Assembly (NCBI GenBank): GCA_963706755.1
Contig: CAVPNH010000001.1
Location: 62,001-126,000, forward strand
Reading direction: 5' to 3'
From: RPQJ01 sp963706755
Lineage (GTDB): Bacteria; Pseudomonadota; Gammaproteobacteria; Steroidobacterales; Steroidobacteraceae
DNA length: 64,000 bases
The position numbers and the translations under genes were made by a program. A model generated the notes under the pieces. That model was not told the origin of the DNA, searched no databases, and saw nothing but the letters and a program-made list of their open reading frames with translations. Positions 42,901-51,469 of the stretch are shown here, piece after piece (within the stretch, counting starts at the first letter, position 1; each line of letters opens with the position of its first letter).

Positions 42901-43089
42901 CTGGGTGACGGACTCTTCGACCGCTCGGGCGGTCGCGCCCGGGTAATAGGCCGAGATCGTGACCGTCGGCGGCGCGATCGTCGGGTACTGCTCGACGGCC
43001 AGCCGCGTCAGGGAAATGGCGCCCGAGACCATGACGATGATTGCCAGCACCCAGGCGAAGATCGGCCGGTCGATGAAGAATCGTGCCAC
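39958..43089 (-). CDS. RND multidrug efflux permease (HAE1/AcrB type)
   Basis: 1043 residues, full-length inner-membrane proton-drug antiporter. N terminus MARFFIDRPIFAWVLAI, the TM4 proton-relay motif GLLVDDAIVVVENVERIM with the paired Asp residues, and repeated porter domains are clear. It begins 12 bases after the adaptor gene stop, so both are one operon. The frame is intact. No outer-membrane TolC-type factor is encoded next to it; a shared TolC is likely. Confidence 0.95.
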   Translation of the reverse strand: MARFFIDRPIFAWVLAIIVMVSGAISLTRLAVEQYPTIAPPTVTISAYYPGATARAVEESVTQIIEQSMKGLDGLLYMSSTSGSDGGASISLTFESGTNADVAQVQVQNKLQLATPLLPATVRQQGVSVSKSDTGFLMVVAFLSVDSRLEADDIADYVAANVVDPLARVPGVGNVEVFGTKYAMRIWLDPSRLETYHLNPGDVIAAIRAQNQQVAIGELGGTPAVPGQQLNASITAQGRLQTPEQFRAIVLRGNPDGSTLMLGDVARVELGAERYSHIARFNGHPATGIAVSLATGANALATSRAVEAKLAQLAQSFPKGMQTAVPFDTTPFVRSAIQGVIVTLLEAVVLVFLVMFLFLQNLRATLIPTIAVPVVLLGTFTVLVTLGYSVNMLTMFAMVLAIGLLVDDAIVVVENVERIMHEEGLSPLEATRKSMDQITGALIGVGLVLAAVFVPMAFLGGSTGIIYRQFSATIVSAMALSVAVAIVLTPALCATMLKPVPSGGHLGGHGFFDWFNRRFDRGSTHYQGSVRRMLGRRGRYLAAFLAMVAIAAVLFLRLPTAFLPQEDQGWLMAQVMAPPGATQQRTMDSIYAVERHFLENEKDTVRSVFTVQGFSFSGSGQNAGIAWVNLKDWSERKSKELGVDAVAGRAMMSLMQIKDAMAFAFAPPPLPELGTSKGFVFNLKDDASLGHEALVAARNQFLGAAMQDKLLANVRPNGQDDAPQFRIDVDNKKAAALGLSIDDISATLATAWGGQYVDDFVDRGRVKRVYVQSDAPYRMVPEDFSRWAVRNSNGEMVPFQAFASWRWDYGPPRLERYNGASSLEINGEPAPGVSSGTAMSEVERLVAQLPRGIGLEWTGQSYQEREAGAQTPLLYALSLLVVFLCLAAMYESWAIPSAVMLVVPLGILGTVLASTLRGMERDVYFQVAMLTTVGLASKNAILIITFAKDNLAKGMDLVEATMLAVRIRLRPILMTSLAFGLGVLPLAIATGAGSGAQRAIGTGVLGGMIAGTVLGVFFTPLFFVTVQRLFGHGRSPQATSDAG

Positions 43090-43101
43090 GGTCGGGTGCG
43101 C

Positions 43102-44319
43102 CTACTTCTGCGTGCTGGCCGCGGGCGCGCCGCTCGCCGCCGCTCCCGCGGCCGGCGCTCCTGCCGCGCCCGCAGGTGTCGCCGTCGCTTCGGTCGCCGC
43201 GACTGGCATGCCCGGCTGCACCTTCTGCAACCCTTCGACGATGACGCGATCGCCCGCGACGAGCCCGCCGTCCACCAGCCACTTGTCGCCGATGGTGCGG
43301 GTCGCCTGTACGACGCGTATCTCCGCCTTGCCGTCCTTGCCCACCACAAGCGCAGTCGCGTTGCCACGCGGGTCGCGGGCGATGCCCTGCTGCGGCACGA
43401 GCAGGCCCTGCGGCCGCACGCCGTTGCCCACCAGTGCGCGCACGTACATGCCGGGCAGCAGCGTGCGGTCGGGATTCGGCACCTTGATGCGGAGGAGGTA
43501 GCTGCCGGTGCCCGGGTCCACGCTCACGTCCGAGAACTCGAGCGCGCCTTCCTGCGCGTACCGGCTGCCGTCCTCGAGTACGATCGCGACCGGCAGGGAG
43601 GCGTGTTCCTCGAGCGTACCTGCCGCGAGCTCGCGCTTGAGCTGCAGGAGCTCAGCGCTCGATTGCGTGACGTCCACGTAGACGGGGTCGAGCTGCTGCA
43701 CGGTGGCGAGCGGCGCATCCTGCTCGGCCTTCACCAGCGCGCCTTCGGTGACCGCCGACTTGCCGATGCGGCCCGAGATGGGCGAGGTGATGCGCGCGTA
43801 ACCGAGCCTGACGCCGGCCGCCGTGAGCACGGCGCGGCTGGCTTCGACGTCGGCCTCCGCCTGGCCCAGGGCCGCGACCGCGTTGTCGTTGTCCTGCGCG
43901 CTCACGACGCCCGTCTTGACGAGTTCGCCGGTCCTGCGTGCCCGCAGGCGTGCCGCCTCGAGCGTCGCCTCGGCGCGTGCGAGGGCGGCTTTCGCGACGC
44001 CGTAGTCCGCGCGGTAAGTCGCGTCGTCGAGCTGGTAGAGGGGCTGGCCGGCCTTGACGCCGGCGCCTTCGGTGAAGAGTCGAGCCCTCACGATGCCGCT
44101 CACCTGCGGGCGGACTTCGGCCACGAGGAACGCGCTCGTCCGACCTGGCAGCTCACGGACGAGCGTGACCGGCTCGGCGCGCAGCGTGACGACCGTGACG
44201 GGCATCGCGCCAGGACCCTGTGGTGGGCCGCCCTTGCCGTGTCCGCAGCCCCCCAGGGCAGCAGCGGCCAGCGTCACGGTCAACAGGGCGGCGCGGAGGC
44301 GCTTCGGGCGCTCGGGCAT
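43102..44319 (-). CDS. RND efflux periplasmic adaptor (AcrA/MexA type)
   Basis: 405 residues. Lipoprotein: the signal ends LAAAALGGCGHG with the lipid-modified Cys at about residue 25. Barrel-sandwich half (VRPQVSGIVRARLFTEGAGV), long coiled-coil hairpin (AALARAEATLEAARLRA), the LGYARITSPISGRIG return strand, and the membrane-proximal LLPGMYVRALV are all present. The last 40 residues are Ala/Gly/Pro-rich. First gene of the pump operon. Confidence 0.94.
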   Translation of the reverse strand: MPERPKRLRAALLTVTLAAAALGGCGHGKGGPPQGPGAMPVTVVTLRAEPVTLVRELPGRTSAFLVAEVRPQVSGIVRARLFTEGAGVKAGQPLYQLDDATYRADYGVAKAALARAEATLEAARLRARRTGELVKTGVVSAQDNDNAVAALGQAEADVEASRAVLTAAGVRLGYARITSPISGRIGKSAVTEGALVKAEQDAPLATVQQLDPVYVDVTQSSAELLQLKRELAAGTLEEHASLPVAIVLEDGSRYAQEGALEFSDVSVDPGTGSYLLRIKVPNPDRTLLPGMYVRALVGNGVRPQGLLVPQQGIARDPRGNATALVVGKDGKAEIRVVQATRTIGDKWLVDGGLVAGDRVIVEGLQKVQPGMPVAATEATATPAGAAGAPAAGAAASGAPAASTQK

Positions 44320-44757
44320 GTTGGGCCTCGATTTCAGCGGACAGGAGGGCGGCAGGGCCGCGCGTCCGCAGATGGTTCGTGAAAACAGGCGAGCATCCTT
44401 GTCGGAGCCGGGCCGACTGTCAATCCGGTGGCCGGTTGCCGCCGCGACGGGCGCAGGTCATGATCGGCGTGTCAACCGGGCGCAAGCGGGCGGGACCTTC
44501 CATCGACAGAAATGCTGCATTTGCGGCCGCCAAGGCTGCTGCGTGCTAAGGGTCGGCGATCCGCAGCGCGCACCGGTCGCCGCGCTGCTCGAGGCCATGG
44601 ATTCCGTCGACTCCGGGCCGCAGGTCGGCTGGTCGGCCTGATCGGTATCTAGATCTGATTGTTCTGAATTCGCGAATAGACTCTCTGGTAATATTCTGTT
44701 TATCTGACCAGTCGGCGAGACTATCGTTGACCCCGAGTTCAACCGGAGGGTCCAGCG
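44320..44757. other. Intergenic region upstream of the pump operon and the small peptide gene
   Basis: No gene is supported in 44320-44640. The part from about 44645 to 44705 is markedly AT-rich against its surroundings. It holds a 10-base palindrome ATTCGCGAAT at 44668-44677 and an extended -10 element (TGGTAATAT, hexamer 44689-44694). A regulator site for the small gene or, less directly, the divergent pump is plausible. Confidence 0.5.
44668..44694 (+). promoter_or_regulatory. Extended -10 promoter with overlapping palindrome for the 40-residue peptide
   Basis: TGG directly before TAATAT (44689-44694) makes an extended -10, which does not need a strong -35. The palindrome ATTCGCGAAT covers about -34 to -25 relative to the implied start near 44701, where a repressor would block polymerase. 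Confidence 0.45.
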
Positions 44758-44880
44758 ATGTTCACCTGCAACGATTCCGACCGCTTCCTTACCCGAGTCC
44801 TCGCCGGCCTGGCGATCACGGTGACGTTCGTGTTCGGCGCGCTTGCCCACGTCGTCATCGCAGCCCAGCCGATGGTTTGA
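44758..44880 (+). CDS. 40-residue putative membrane peptide
   Basis: Too short for usual gene-length cut-offs. ATG at 44758 with GGAGGG seven bases upstream, the strongest ribosome-binding site in this region. Translation: a hydrophilic start MFTCNDSDRFLTRVL, then one hydrophobic helix (AGLAITVTFVFGALAHVVIA) and a short AQPMV end, stopping at TGA 44878-44880. A single-pass inner-membrane peptide or a cleaved signal-like peptide is possible. I recognise no family. Confidence 0.6.
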   Translation: MFTCNDSDRFLTRVLAGLAITVTFVFGALAHVVIAAQPMV

Positions 44881-44974
44881 CGCGCGACGAGCGCCGGCCC
44901 GTGGCAGGCCGCCGAGGGGACACCCGACGGCGCTGCCCCGGAACTGAGGCCGCGGCACGCCTCCCGCGGCCGCC

Positions 44975-46078
44975 GTGATCTCGATCGAGGCACTGCCGGC
45001 CGGCTGCGAGCCCGCCTGCCATGGATGCCGGCACCGGCTGCTCGACGCCAGCGAGAGTCTTGCACAGAAGAGCGACTACCTGTCTCGCGCGCTGCGACCG
45101 TGGTCCAGCCGCATTGCCCCCATCGTCGCGCCCGCCGCCGGCGAGCGGTTCGCGTATCGCGACCGGGTCACGCTCACGGCGCGCTGGGCGGCGGAAGACG
45201 GCTGGCGATTCGGGCTCATGCGCCGGGACGAACTCATCCCGATCCACGATTGCCCGGTGCACACGCAACGTGTCCGCGCGCTGGTGCGCGTCCTGGTCGA
45301 GCACCTGCTCCCGGGCGACGAATTTCCGCTCGCGTACCTGCACGTGGCTGGGGCGCAGGCGACCCTCATCGTGAAGGCGCATCGGGTCGACCCCGGCCGA
45401 CTCGGGCCTGCCGCAGCCGCCGTCCTGGGCACGGGCATCGAGGGCCTGTGGCTGCACCTCCATCCCGCAGCCGGCAGGCGTCTCTTCGCGCGCAGCGGAT
45501 GGCAATTGCTCGCGGGAGCCGCGGAGTCGCGCGACTCGCGGGGATTCCTGCATGGTCCGACCGCATTCATGCAGGCACTGCCGGGCCTGCACGCTCGTGC
45601 GATCGCCGACGCGCGCCGGCACCTCGCGCCCGGCGAGTCGGTCGCGGTACTCGACCTCTACTGCGGACTGGGCGCGACGCTCAGGGAGTGGACGGAGGCC
45701 GGCAGCGGCGCGCTCGGTGTCGAACTCGCCGGCGAGGCCGTGGCGTTCGCCGCGCGCAATGCGCCGCTCGCAGGGGTGCTGCGAGGCACCTGCGTCCAGC
45801 GCTTGCCACAGGTCCGCGAGTGGTGGGCCGTTCGCAGCGGTGAGCGCGTGGCCTATGTGAACCCGCCGCGCCCGGGTCTCGAGCGCGAGGTGACCGACGC
45901 ACTGGCACGAGAGTTGCGCCCGGCGAGGATCGCGTATCTTTCCTGCAGCGCCGGTACGCTTGCGCGGGACCTGGCCGAGTTCGAGGATGCCGGCTACGTC
46001 GTCGCTGCCATCCGCCCCTACGACTTCTTCCCCGGCACGCATCACGTCGAGGCGCTCGCACTTCTCGAAGTCCGTTGA
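44975..46078 (+). CDS. RNA (uracil-5-)-methyltransferase, TrmA/RlmC family
   Basis: 367 residues, GTG start. Methylates C5 of a uridine in rRNA or tRNA using SAM. Cys residues C11, C15, C18 and C93 suit a [4Fe-4S] cluster as in RlmC/RlmD. Methylase motifs: LDLYCGLGA, VNPPRPGLEREV, nucleophile Cys in YLSCSAGTLARDL, and the general base region HHVEALALL. The Cys motif reads SCSAGT rather than the common SCNP, closer to RlmC. Which uridine is modified cannot be told. Confidence 0.85.
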   Translation: MISIEALPAGCEPACHGCRHRLLDASESLAQKSDYLSRALRPWSSRIAPIVAPAAGERFAYRDRVTLTARWAAEDGWRFGLMRRDELIPIHDCPVHTQRVRALVRVLVEHLLPGDEFPLAYLHVAGAQATLIVKAHRVDPGRLGPAAAAVLGTGIEGLWLHLHPAAGRRLFARSGWQLLAGAAESRDSRGFLHGPTAFMQALPGLHARAIADARRHLAPGESVAVLDLYCGLGATLREWTEAGSGALGVELAGEAVAFAARNAPLAGVLRGTCVQRLPQVREWWAVRSGERVAYVNPPRPGLEREVTDALARELRPARIAYLSCSAGTLARDLAEFEDAGYVVAAIRPYDFFPGTHHVEALALLEVR

Positions 46079-46146
46079 CGCACGGCGCGCGCCCCGGGAT
46101 TACGATTCGCGGCGATAGAGGCCGGCGCGGCGCGCCGGAGGCACCC

Positions 46147-48468
46147 ATGACATCCATCGGAGAAGAACCTGTGGCGCTGCGAGCGACCGCAGGATTCCAC
46201 CACGCACCGGGCCCGAGCCTGGCGCTCGCGCTGGCACTCGCGCTCGCGGCAGGTTCGCCCGCACGCGCCGCATCGGGCGCGGACGCGAGCGACGTTCCGC
46301 TGGCGAGCGCGCCCTCGCGCCTGCGCATCGGCCTCGTGCTCGGCGGCGGAGGGGCCAAGGGCGCCGCTCACGTCGGCGTGCTGCGAGTGCTCGACGAAAT
46401 GCGCATCCCCATCGACTGTATCGCCGGCACCAGCATGGGTGCGCTGGTCGGCGGCACCTACGCCGCGGGGACCAGCGCGGTCGAACTCGAGCAGGCCGTG
46501 CGCGAGATCTCGTGGAAGAACGCGATCGCATTCGAGGGCCGGCGCGCCAAGGAACCGATGCGCCGCAAGCTCTCGGGCGTGACCTACAGCAACAGCCTGC
46601 GGTTCGGCGTCCGCGACGCCCGGCTCACGCCGCCGGCGGCGCTCATCGGTTCGCAGAACATCGACCAGACGATCGACTACCTCGTCGCGCGCAGCCAGGG
46701 AGTCACCGACTTCGACCAGTTGCCCATCCGGTTCCGCGCCGTGGCGACGGACATGCAGAAGGGCGAGATGGCGGCGCTCGACAGCGGCAACCTGGCGCGC
46801 GCCATGCGCGCCAGCATGTCCGTGCCGGGCGTGTTCGCGCCCGTGCAGATCGACGGGCGCCTGCTCGGCGACGGCGGCCTGACGCGCAACCTCCCGGTGG
46901 ACGTGGCGCGCAAGACCTGCGCCGATGTCGTGGTCGTCGTTTCCGTCCCCACGTCGGCGCCGACGCTGGAGGAGCTGCAGTCCCCGATCACCATGGCCGG
47001 ACGCACGCTCGACATCATGATCCGCGCGAACGAGCAGCAGCAGATCGATTCGCTCGGCCCGGGCGACGTCATGATCACCGTGCCCATGGGCGACCTGGGC
47101 TCGGCGTCGTTCGAAAAGGTGGCCGAGGCGATTCCGCTCGGCCGGACCGCTGCGCTCGAGCATCGCGACGAGCTGGCTCGCTATTCGCTGCCCCAGGGCG
47201 AGTACGACGCGTGGCGCGCGTCCGTCACGCGGAGCGAGCCCGCTGCGGTGAAGCTGGCGGACGTCCGGGTGGAGGGCGCCGTGCGGGTCAACCCGGATTA
47301 CGTGCGCGAGGCGCTGCGCGTCGGGCCTGGCGACGTCGTTACGCCGAGGGCGATCGCGAACCACGTGAACGACGTGTATGCGCTCGGCGACTTCGACAGG
47401 GTGACCTACGCGCTCTCGGGGCCACCGGACGCGCCGACGCTCGACGTGATCCTGGAGGAGAAGGCGACAGGGCCGAACGAGGTGCGCTTCGACATCGGCC
47501 TCTACATGGGCACCGACACCAGCACGGCGTTCACGGTGGGGGGCGACTTCCTGCGCACCTGGATCAATTCACGTGGCGGCGAACTGCACGGTGCCGCCAG
47601 CCTCGGCCACACGACGGGAATGAGTCTCTCCGTCTACCAGCCGCTCGACGTGGCCCACAAGTGGTTCGTCGAGCCCGGGGTCACGGCGCAGCGCAGCATC
47701 GAGGGAATCTATTCCGAAGGCAACGCGGTGGCCGACTACGCATTCAACTCGGCCTGGGGCTTTCTCGATGCGGGCCGCGTGGTCGGTACCAATGTCGAGC
47801 TGCGGGCAGGGTTGCGTGCAGGCGGCCAGTCCGTGAAGCGCGACATCGCCCTGCCTACGCTCGAGGAAACCGACTGGGAAGGCTACGGCGGGACGTCGTT
47901 GCGCTATACCTACGACGATCGCGATCGGGACTTCCTGCCGCGCTCCGGGGTACTCGCACGGGTGGCCTGGTTTCAGAGCGCGGACTGGCTCGGCGCCGCG
48001 AGGGACTACCAGCGGCTCGAGGGCATGGTTTCGTACGCGCTGCCGGTGGGCACGAGTGCTGCATACCTGCGCGCGGCGGGCGGGTCCTCGCTGGGCTCCG
48101 CGCTGCCTGCGTACGACCAGTTCCAGCTCGGCGGACCCATCAGCTTTCCGGGCCTCGCGATCGGCGAACTGCGCGGGCAGGGGTACTGGACGACGTCCGC
48201 AACCTATCTCAAGCGCATTGCCGAGATCAGCGACCTCTTCGGGCAGGCGCTCTACGCGGGCTTGACCCTGACGGCGGGCGCGATGGACGACCAGGTCAAC
48301 TATCCGGGCACGGGCGCCATGTACTCCGTGGCGGCGTTGCTCGGTGCGCGCACGCCCCTGGGCCCCGTCACCCTGACGCTGGCCGGGACGAGCCAGGGGA
48401 ACTGGCAACTCATGTTCGACCTCGGCAGGCCGATCCAGGAGCACACGATCATGGACCCGGTCCGCTGA
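46147..48468 (+). CDS. Patatin-like phospholipase autotransporter (type Vd, PlpD-like)
   Basis: 774 residues; ATG at 46147 with GGAGG six bases before it. Signal region ALALALALAAGSPARAA, then a patatin domain with the oxyanion hole GLVLGGGGAKGAAHVG, nucleophile GTSMGALVGG and catalytic Asp in LLGDGGLTRNLPV. About residues 370-450 form a POTRA-like segment (VKLADVRVEGAVRVNPDYVRE), and the rest is a 16-strand BamA-like barrel ending LMFDLGRPIQEHTIMDPVR-like strands. Such proteins place a lipase on the cell surface. All three catalytic motifs are intact. Confidence 0.92.
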   Translation: MTSIGEEPVALRATAGFHHAPGPSLALALALALAAGSPARAASGADASDVPLASAPSRLRIGLVLGGGGAKGAAHVGVLRVLDEMRIPIDCIAGTSMGALVGGTYAAGTSAVELEQAVREISWKNAIAFEGRRAKEPMRRKLSGVTYSNSLRFGVRDARLTPPAALIGSQNIDQTIDYLVARSQGVTDFDQLPIRFRAVATDMQKGEMAALDSGNLARAMRASMSVPGVFAPVQIDGRLLGDGGLTRNLPVDVARKTCADVVVVVSVPTSAPTLEELQSPITMAGRTLDIMIRANEQQQIDSLGPGDVMITVPMGDLGSASFEKVAEAIPLGRTAALEHRDELARYSLPQGEYDAWRASVTRSEPAAVKLADVRVEGAVRVNPDYVREALRVGPGDVVTPRAIANHVNDVYALGDFDRVTYALSGPPDAPTLDVILEEKATGPNEVRFDIGLYMGTDTSTAFTVGGDFLRTWINSRGGELHGAASLGHTTGMSLSVYQPLDVAHKWFVEPGVTAQRSIEGIYSEGNAVADYAFNSAWGFLDAGRVVGTNVELRAGLRAGGQSVKRDIALPTLEETDWEGYGGTSLRYTYDDRDRDFLPRSGVLARVAWFQSADWLGAARDYQRLEGMVSYALPVGTSAAYLRAAGGSSLGSALPAYDQFQLGGPISFPGLAIGELRGQGYWTTSATYLKRIAEISDLFGQALYAGLTLTAGAMDDQVNYPGTGAMYSVAALLGARTPLGPVTLTLAGTSQGNWQLMFDLGRPIQEHTIMDPVR

Positions 48469-48469
48469 C

Positions 48470-48492
48470 GCCCCCGGCGTCGGGGCTTTTTA
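48470..48492 (+). terminator. Intrinsic terminator after the patatin gene
   Basis: GCCCC / GGGGC stem around a 7-base loop, directly followed by TTTTTA (48487-48492), immediately after the stop codon. Confidence 0.8.
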
Positions 48493-48578
48493 CATATTGC
48501 GTCCGAGGCACTGCCCGGTTGGTCGCAAGCGCCTGATTTGCTTGGGCACGCCCATTGTGGCTTGGATCTTGCACCGGG

Positions 48579-49520
48579 ATGGGGCAGGCGCCTACGACAA
48601 TGATTCTCAAAGCCACTGGGGTCCTCGTGCTGCTGCTCGGTCCGGCGGCCGTGCTGTACGCGACCGGTTACACATCGGCCGCGCATTGCTTCGCGCTGGG
48701 CGCAGTCCTGTCGGCGCAGATGAGCCTGCTGGCCCGTCCGGTGGCGGGATTCTCCATCCTGCTGCCCGTGATCTACGCCGCCGCGGCGATCACCGCGCAG
48801 TCCACGGACGGGGTCGCGGCGCTGATCGTCGCTGCCGCGGCGCTGGTCGGCGCGGCCAGCTCGCAGGGGTTCCAGCGGGGCGTGCTGGCCGTCCTCGCGG
48901 CCACGCTCATTGGCTCGAGCGAACCGGCGACGCCGTCCGCGGTGCTGGTGCCAATGCTCGTGATGCTGGCCGGCAGCGGATACGGGCTCCTGCTCGCCCT
49001 GACCTTGCTGCGCGACGTGGACGTGGACACCCGCGCGGTGCGTCCGCAGACGGCACTCAGCTACGCGGCCCTGCTCGCCGTGCTGGTCACGGTTGCGTGG
49101 CTGGCCGCCAGGGCATTTGGCGTGGCACACGGATGGTGGATTCCGCTCGCGGTCGCTGCCGTAGGACAGCCTGCGCTCGAGGGATCCGTGCGGCGCTCGA
49201 TCTTGTACCTTGCGGGCGCGCTGCTTGCGAACCTGGCGATGGTGGCCGTATTCGAGTTCGCGACCGGCGCCGTCGCGCAGGCATCGCTCCTGGTCGCCGT
49301 CGGGCTCGTGGTGCTGGTCGCGGGACCCAGGCGGCGCTGGCTCAGGGCGCTGCTCGTCACGCCGATGCTCGTCCTGGTCGTCGGTCACCACGGCGACCAC
49401 CTCGCCATGGATTACCTGCACTCGGCGTTCCTTGCCTGCGCGGTCGTGTTCGCCTTCGCGCTGCTCGGGCAGTGGCTGCTCTGGACCCTCCGTCCCGACC
49501 CGGGCCGCGTACCGGTCTGA
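48579..49520 (+). CDS. FUSC-like multipass membrane protein
   Basis: About 313 residues with eight to ten transmembrane segments and almost no soluble part. The segment AHGWWIPLAVAAVGQPALEG followed by RRSILYLAGALLANL resembles the FUSC/YccS (fusaric acid resistance-like) core, so an aromatic-acid or similar exporter is possible. Start is uncertain: ATG 48579 (MGQAPTTMIL) is used here; GTG 48555 and ATG 48600 are alternatives. No strong ribosome-binding site helps. Confidence 0.65.
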   Translation: MGQAPTTMILKATGVLVLLLGPAAVLYATGYTSAAHCFALGAVLSAQMSLLARPVAGFSILLPVIYAAAAITAQSTDGVAALIVAAAALVGAASSQGFQRGVLAVLAATLIGSSEPATPSAVLVPMLVMLAGSGYGLLLALTLLRDVDVDTRAVRPQTALSYAALLAVLVTVAWLAARAFGVAHGWWIPLAVAAVGQPALEGSVRRSILYLAGALLANLAMVAVFEFATGAVAQASLLVAVGLVVLVAGPRRRWLRALLVTPMLVLVVGHHGDHLAMDYLHSAFLACAVVFAFALLGQWLLWTLRPDPGRVPV

Positions 49521-49536
49521 GCCCCGGCCCGCGCAC

Positions 49537-51366
49537 CTACTTCATCAGCTGGGTCATGTTGGGCCGGCTCGCCGCGTAGCGGCGATGTACGTCCACGTAG
49601 GTTTCCTGGTACAGGCGATCGATTTCTTCCAGCGCCGGGAAGTGCGCGAGGAAGCCGGGAGCCGCGGGCTCGAGCGCGAGTTCCGCCGCGCGCATCAGGT
49701 GCACGAGCAGGGTGCGGGGATCCTCCTCGCCAACCGAGATGCGGATCGTGGTCGGCGAGATTCCGGCCTCGCGCAGCGCGTCGAGCGACAACTCCGAATG
49801 GCTGGTGAGCGCGGGGCAGAGCACGACCGTGTTGACCTGGCCCAGGCTCACCTGCAGGCCGAAGGCGGGCTCGAGGCAGTCGAAGAAACGCTGGAACGCA
49901 TGTCGCCCGATGCCGGCGGCGGCCTCGGTCTCGAGGTCGATGGTGAACAGCGGCGCGGGCAGCCCGAGGAACATGAGGCGCTCGCGCAGTTCGTAGTTCT
50001 CGTTGCCGGGAACCGCCGAGCAGCGCACGTTGATGGCCGGGTGCTTCGCGAGCGCGCGCGCGAGCACCAGCGTGTTGATCGCCTTGTTCAGCACGCGCAG
50101 CTCCACGGTGCGCATGCCGTTGATCACCTCGAACGCCTTGTCCGCGTCGAGGAACGCGCCCTTCACGTAGTACACGTTCCAGAACAGGCTCTCGTCCCAG
50201 CGGTAGGTGCGCGGCGTGCCGTCGGGACCCGGTGCCGTCACGGTATCGCCCTTCGGAATGAACATGAGCTCGTTGCGGCCGATGCACACGCCGGCCGTCG
50301 TGGTTCCGGAGCCGGCGAGGTCCTTGGTGTAGGAGTGGATCACGAAGTCCGGTCGCTCCAGCGGGTCCGGCCGCTGCAGCACGGGCTGGAGGATCGGCGT
50401 GCCCACGGTCGCATCGCAGATGACGGTGAGCCCCGACTCGTGGGCTACCCGGCAGATGCCCGGCACGTCGAGCACGTGGCCGTGCGGGTTGCACGGCGAC
50501 TCGATGAACACGTAGATGTGCCGGCCCGCAGCCAGGCGGCCCGCGTAGTCCTGCTGAGCCTTCGACAGTGCCGCGCGAAAGGCGTCCTCCGTGAAGCCGT
50601 CGAACCAGCACACCGCGACGTCGAGGTTGCTCTGCTTGCCGTACCAGTCGTGCAGCAGCTGGTAGGTCCCCCCGTAGACATTGCGGCTCGCGAGCACGAT
50701 GTCCTGGTAGCCGACCACGTTCGCGAGCGTCGCGTCGATCGCGGCCATCCCGGAGTTGAAGTTCCAGGCCAGGTACTCGCCGGCGAGCGGGCCGGCTTCG
50801 AGGTCCACGATGTGATTGGCGAGGCTGATGGAGGTCGGATTCAGGAGCCGCGAATAGATCTCGAGCAGTGGCTCGCGTCCCTTGAACGCGTCCTCGACCC
50901 ATTCCGTGCACGCGTACATGTAGGTCGCGGTGCGCGTGATCACGGGCGTAGCGCTGAAGAGTGCGGTCACGTTGTCGAAGAGCGGATAGGGGCCCTTGAC
51001 CGCGGACTGCGTCGAATCGTTGAGCAGCGACTGGTAGGACTTGCGCAGCGGGTTCTGCAGCGTGTCCAGGATCTTCGCGAGCTGGAAACAGAGGAAGCGC
51101 TTGGCGTTGAAGCGCGCCACGCGGTCGCGCTGGTCGAGGCTCGCGAGTTCCCGCAGGCTGATCTGCCACAGCTCGTGGGTGGCGATGTTGGCGCTGTAGA
51201 GGTGCGACGCGAGCGCGCCCAGGCGGCGGCCGTAATCCGAGGCGGGGTCGATCGCGAAGTGCCGCAACTGCTCCTCGACGAGCGTGTCGAGATCGGTCGC
51301 GGTCGTGGTATTGCGGCGAGGGCTCAGTTCGCGCGACAGCGCGATGGCGGCAGGGGGATTTTCCAT
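49537..51366 (-). CDS. PLP-dependent enzyme of the Cys/Met metabolism (trans-sulfuration) type
   Basis: 609 residues, longer than the usual 380-430. The first about 170 residues are an extra mainly helical domain. The rest matches cystathionine gamma-synthase/lyase-like fold-type I enzymes: AWNFNSGMAAIDATLANVVG, SPCNPHGHVLDVPGI, CDATVGTPILQ, and the Schiff-base Lys in HSYTKDLAGSGTTTAG. Substrate not determinable; a sulfur-amino-acid lyase or synthase is likely. It converges with the FUSC-like gene. Confidence 0.8.
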   Translation of the reverse strand: MENPPAAIALSRELSPRRNTTTATDLDTLVEEQLRHFAIDPASDYGRRLGALASHLYSANIATHELWQISLRELASLDQRDRVARFNAKRFLCFQLAKILDTLQNPLRKSYQSLLNDSTQSAVKGPYPLFDNVTALFSATPVITRTATYMYACTEWVEDAFKGREPLLEIYSRLLNPTSISLANHIVDLEAGPLAGEYLAWNFNSGMAAIDATLANVVGYQDIVLASRNVYGGTYQLLHDWYGKQSNLDVAVCWFDGFTEDAFRAALSKAQQDYAGRLAAGRHIYVFIESPCNPHGHVLDVPGICRVAHESGLTVICDATVGTPILQPVLQRPDPLERPDFVIHSYTKDLAGSGTTTAGVCIGRNELMFIPKGDTVTAPGPDGTPRTYRWDESLFWNVYYVKGAFLDADKAFEVINGMRTVELRVLNKAINTLVLARALAKHPAINVRCSAVPGNENYELRERLMFLGLPAPLFTIDLETEAAAGIGRHAFQRFFDCLEPAFGLQVSLGQVNTVVLCPALTSHSELSLDALREAGISPTTIRISVGEEDPRTLLVHLMRAAELALEPAAPGFLAHFPALEEIDRLYQETYVDVHRRYAASRPNMTQLMK

Positions 51367-51469
51367 GCGCGGATGGTACCGCAGCAGCGGTGCCCGTCGT
51401 TCACGGGGCCCCGATCCTGCGCTGCAAGAGGAGCGGTGGGTGGCGCGCGCGGCCCTGCGCGGCCGAGGC

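Noticed and set aside
41515..44382. A plus-strand open frame of 955 codons opposite the RND pump and adaptor.
   Set aside because: It spans two real minus-strand genes and their junction, with a biased Arg/His/Gly/Val composition typical of shadows.
44460..44549. A 29-codon reading frame in the adaptor-peptide intergenic region.
   Set aside because: It has no ribosome-binding site, no hydrophobic or motif content, and lies outside the AT-rich promoter region; unlike the 44758 peptide it is not supported.
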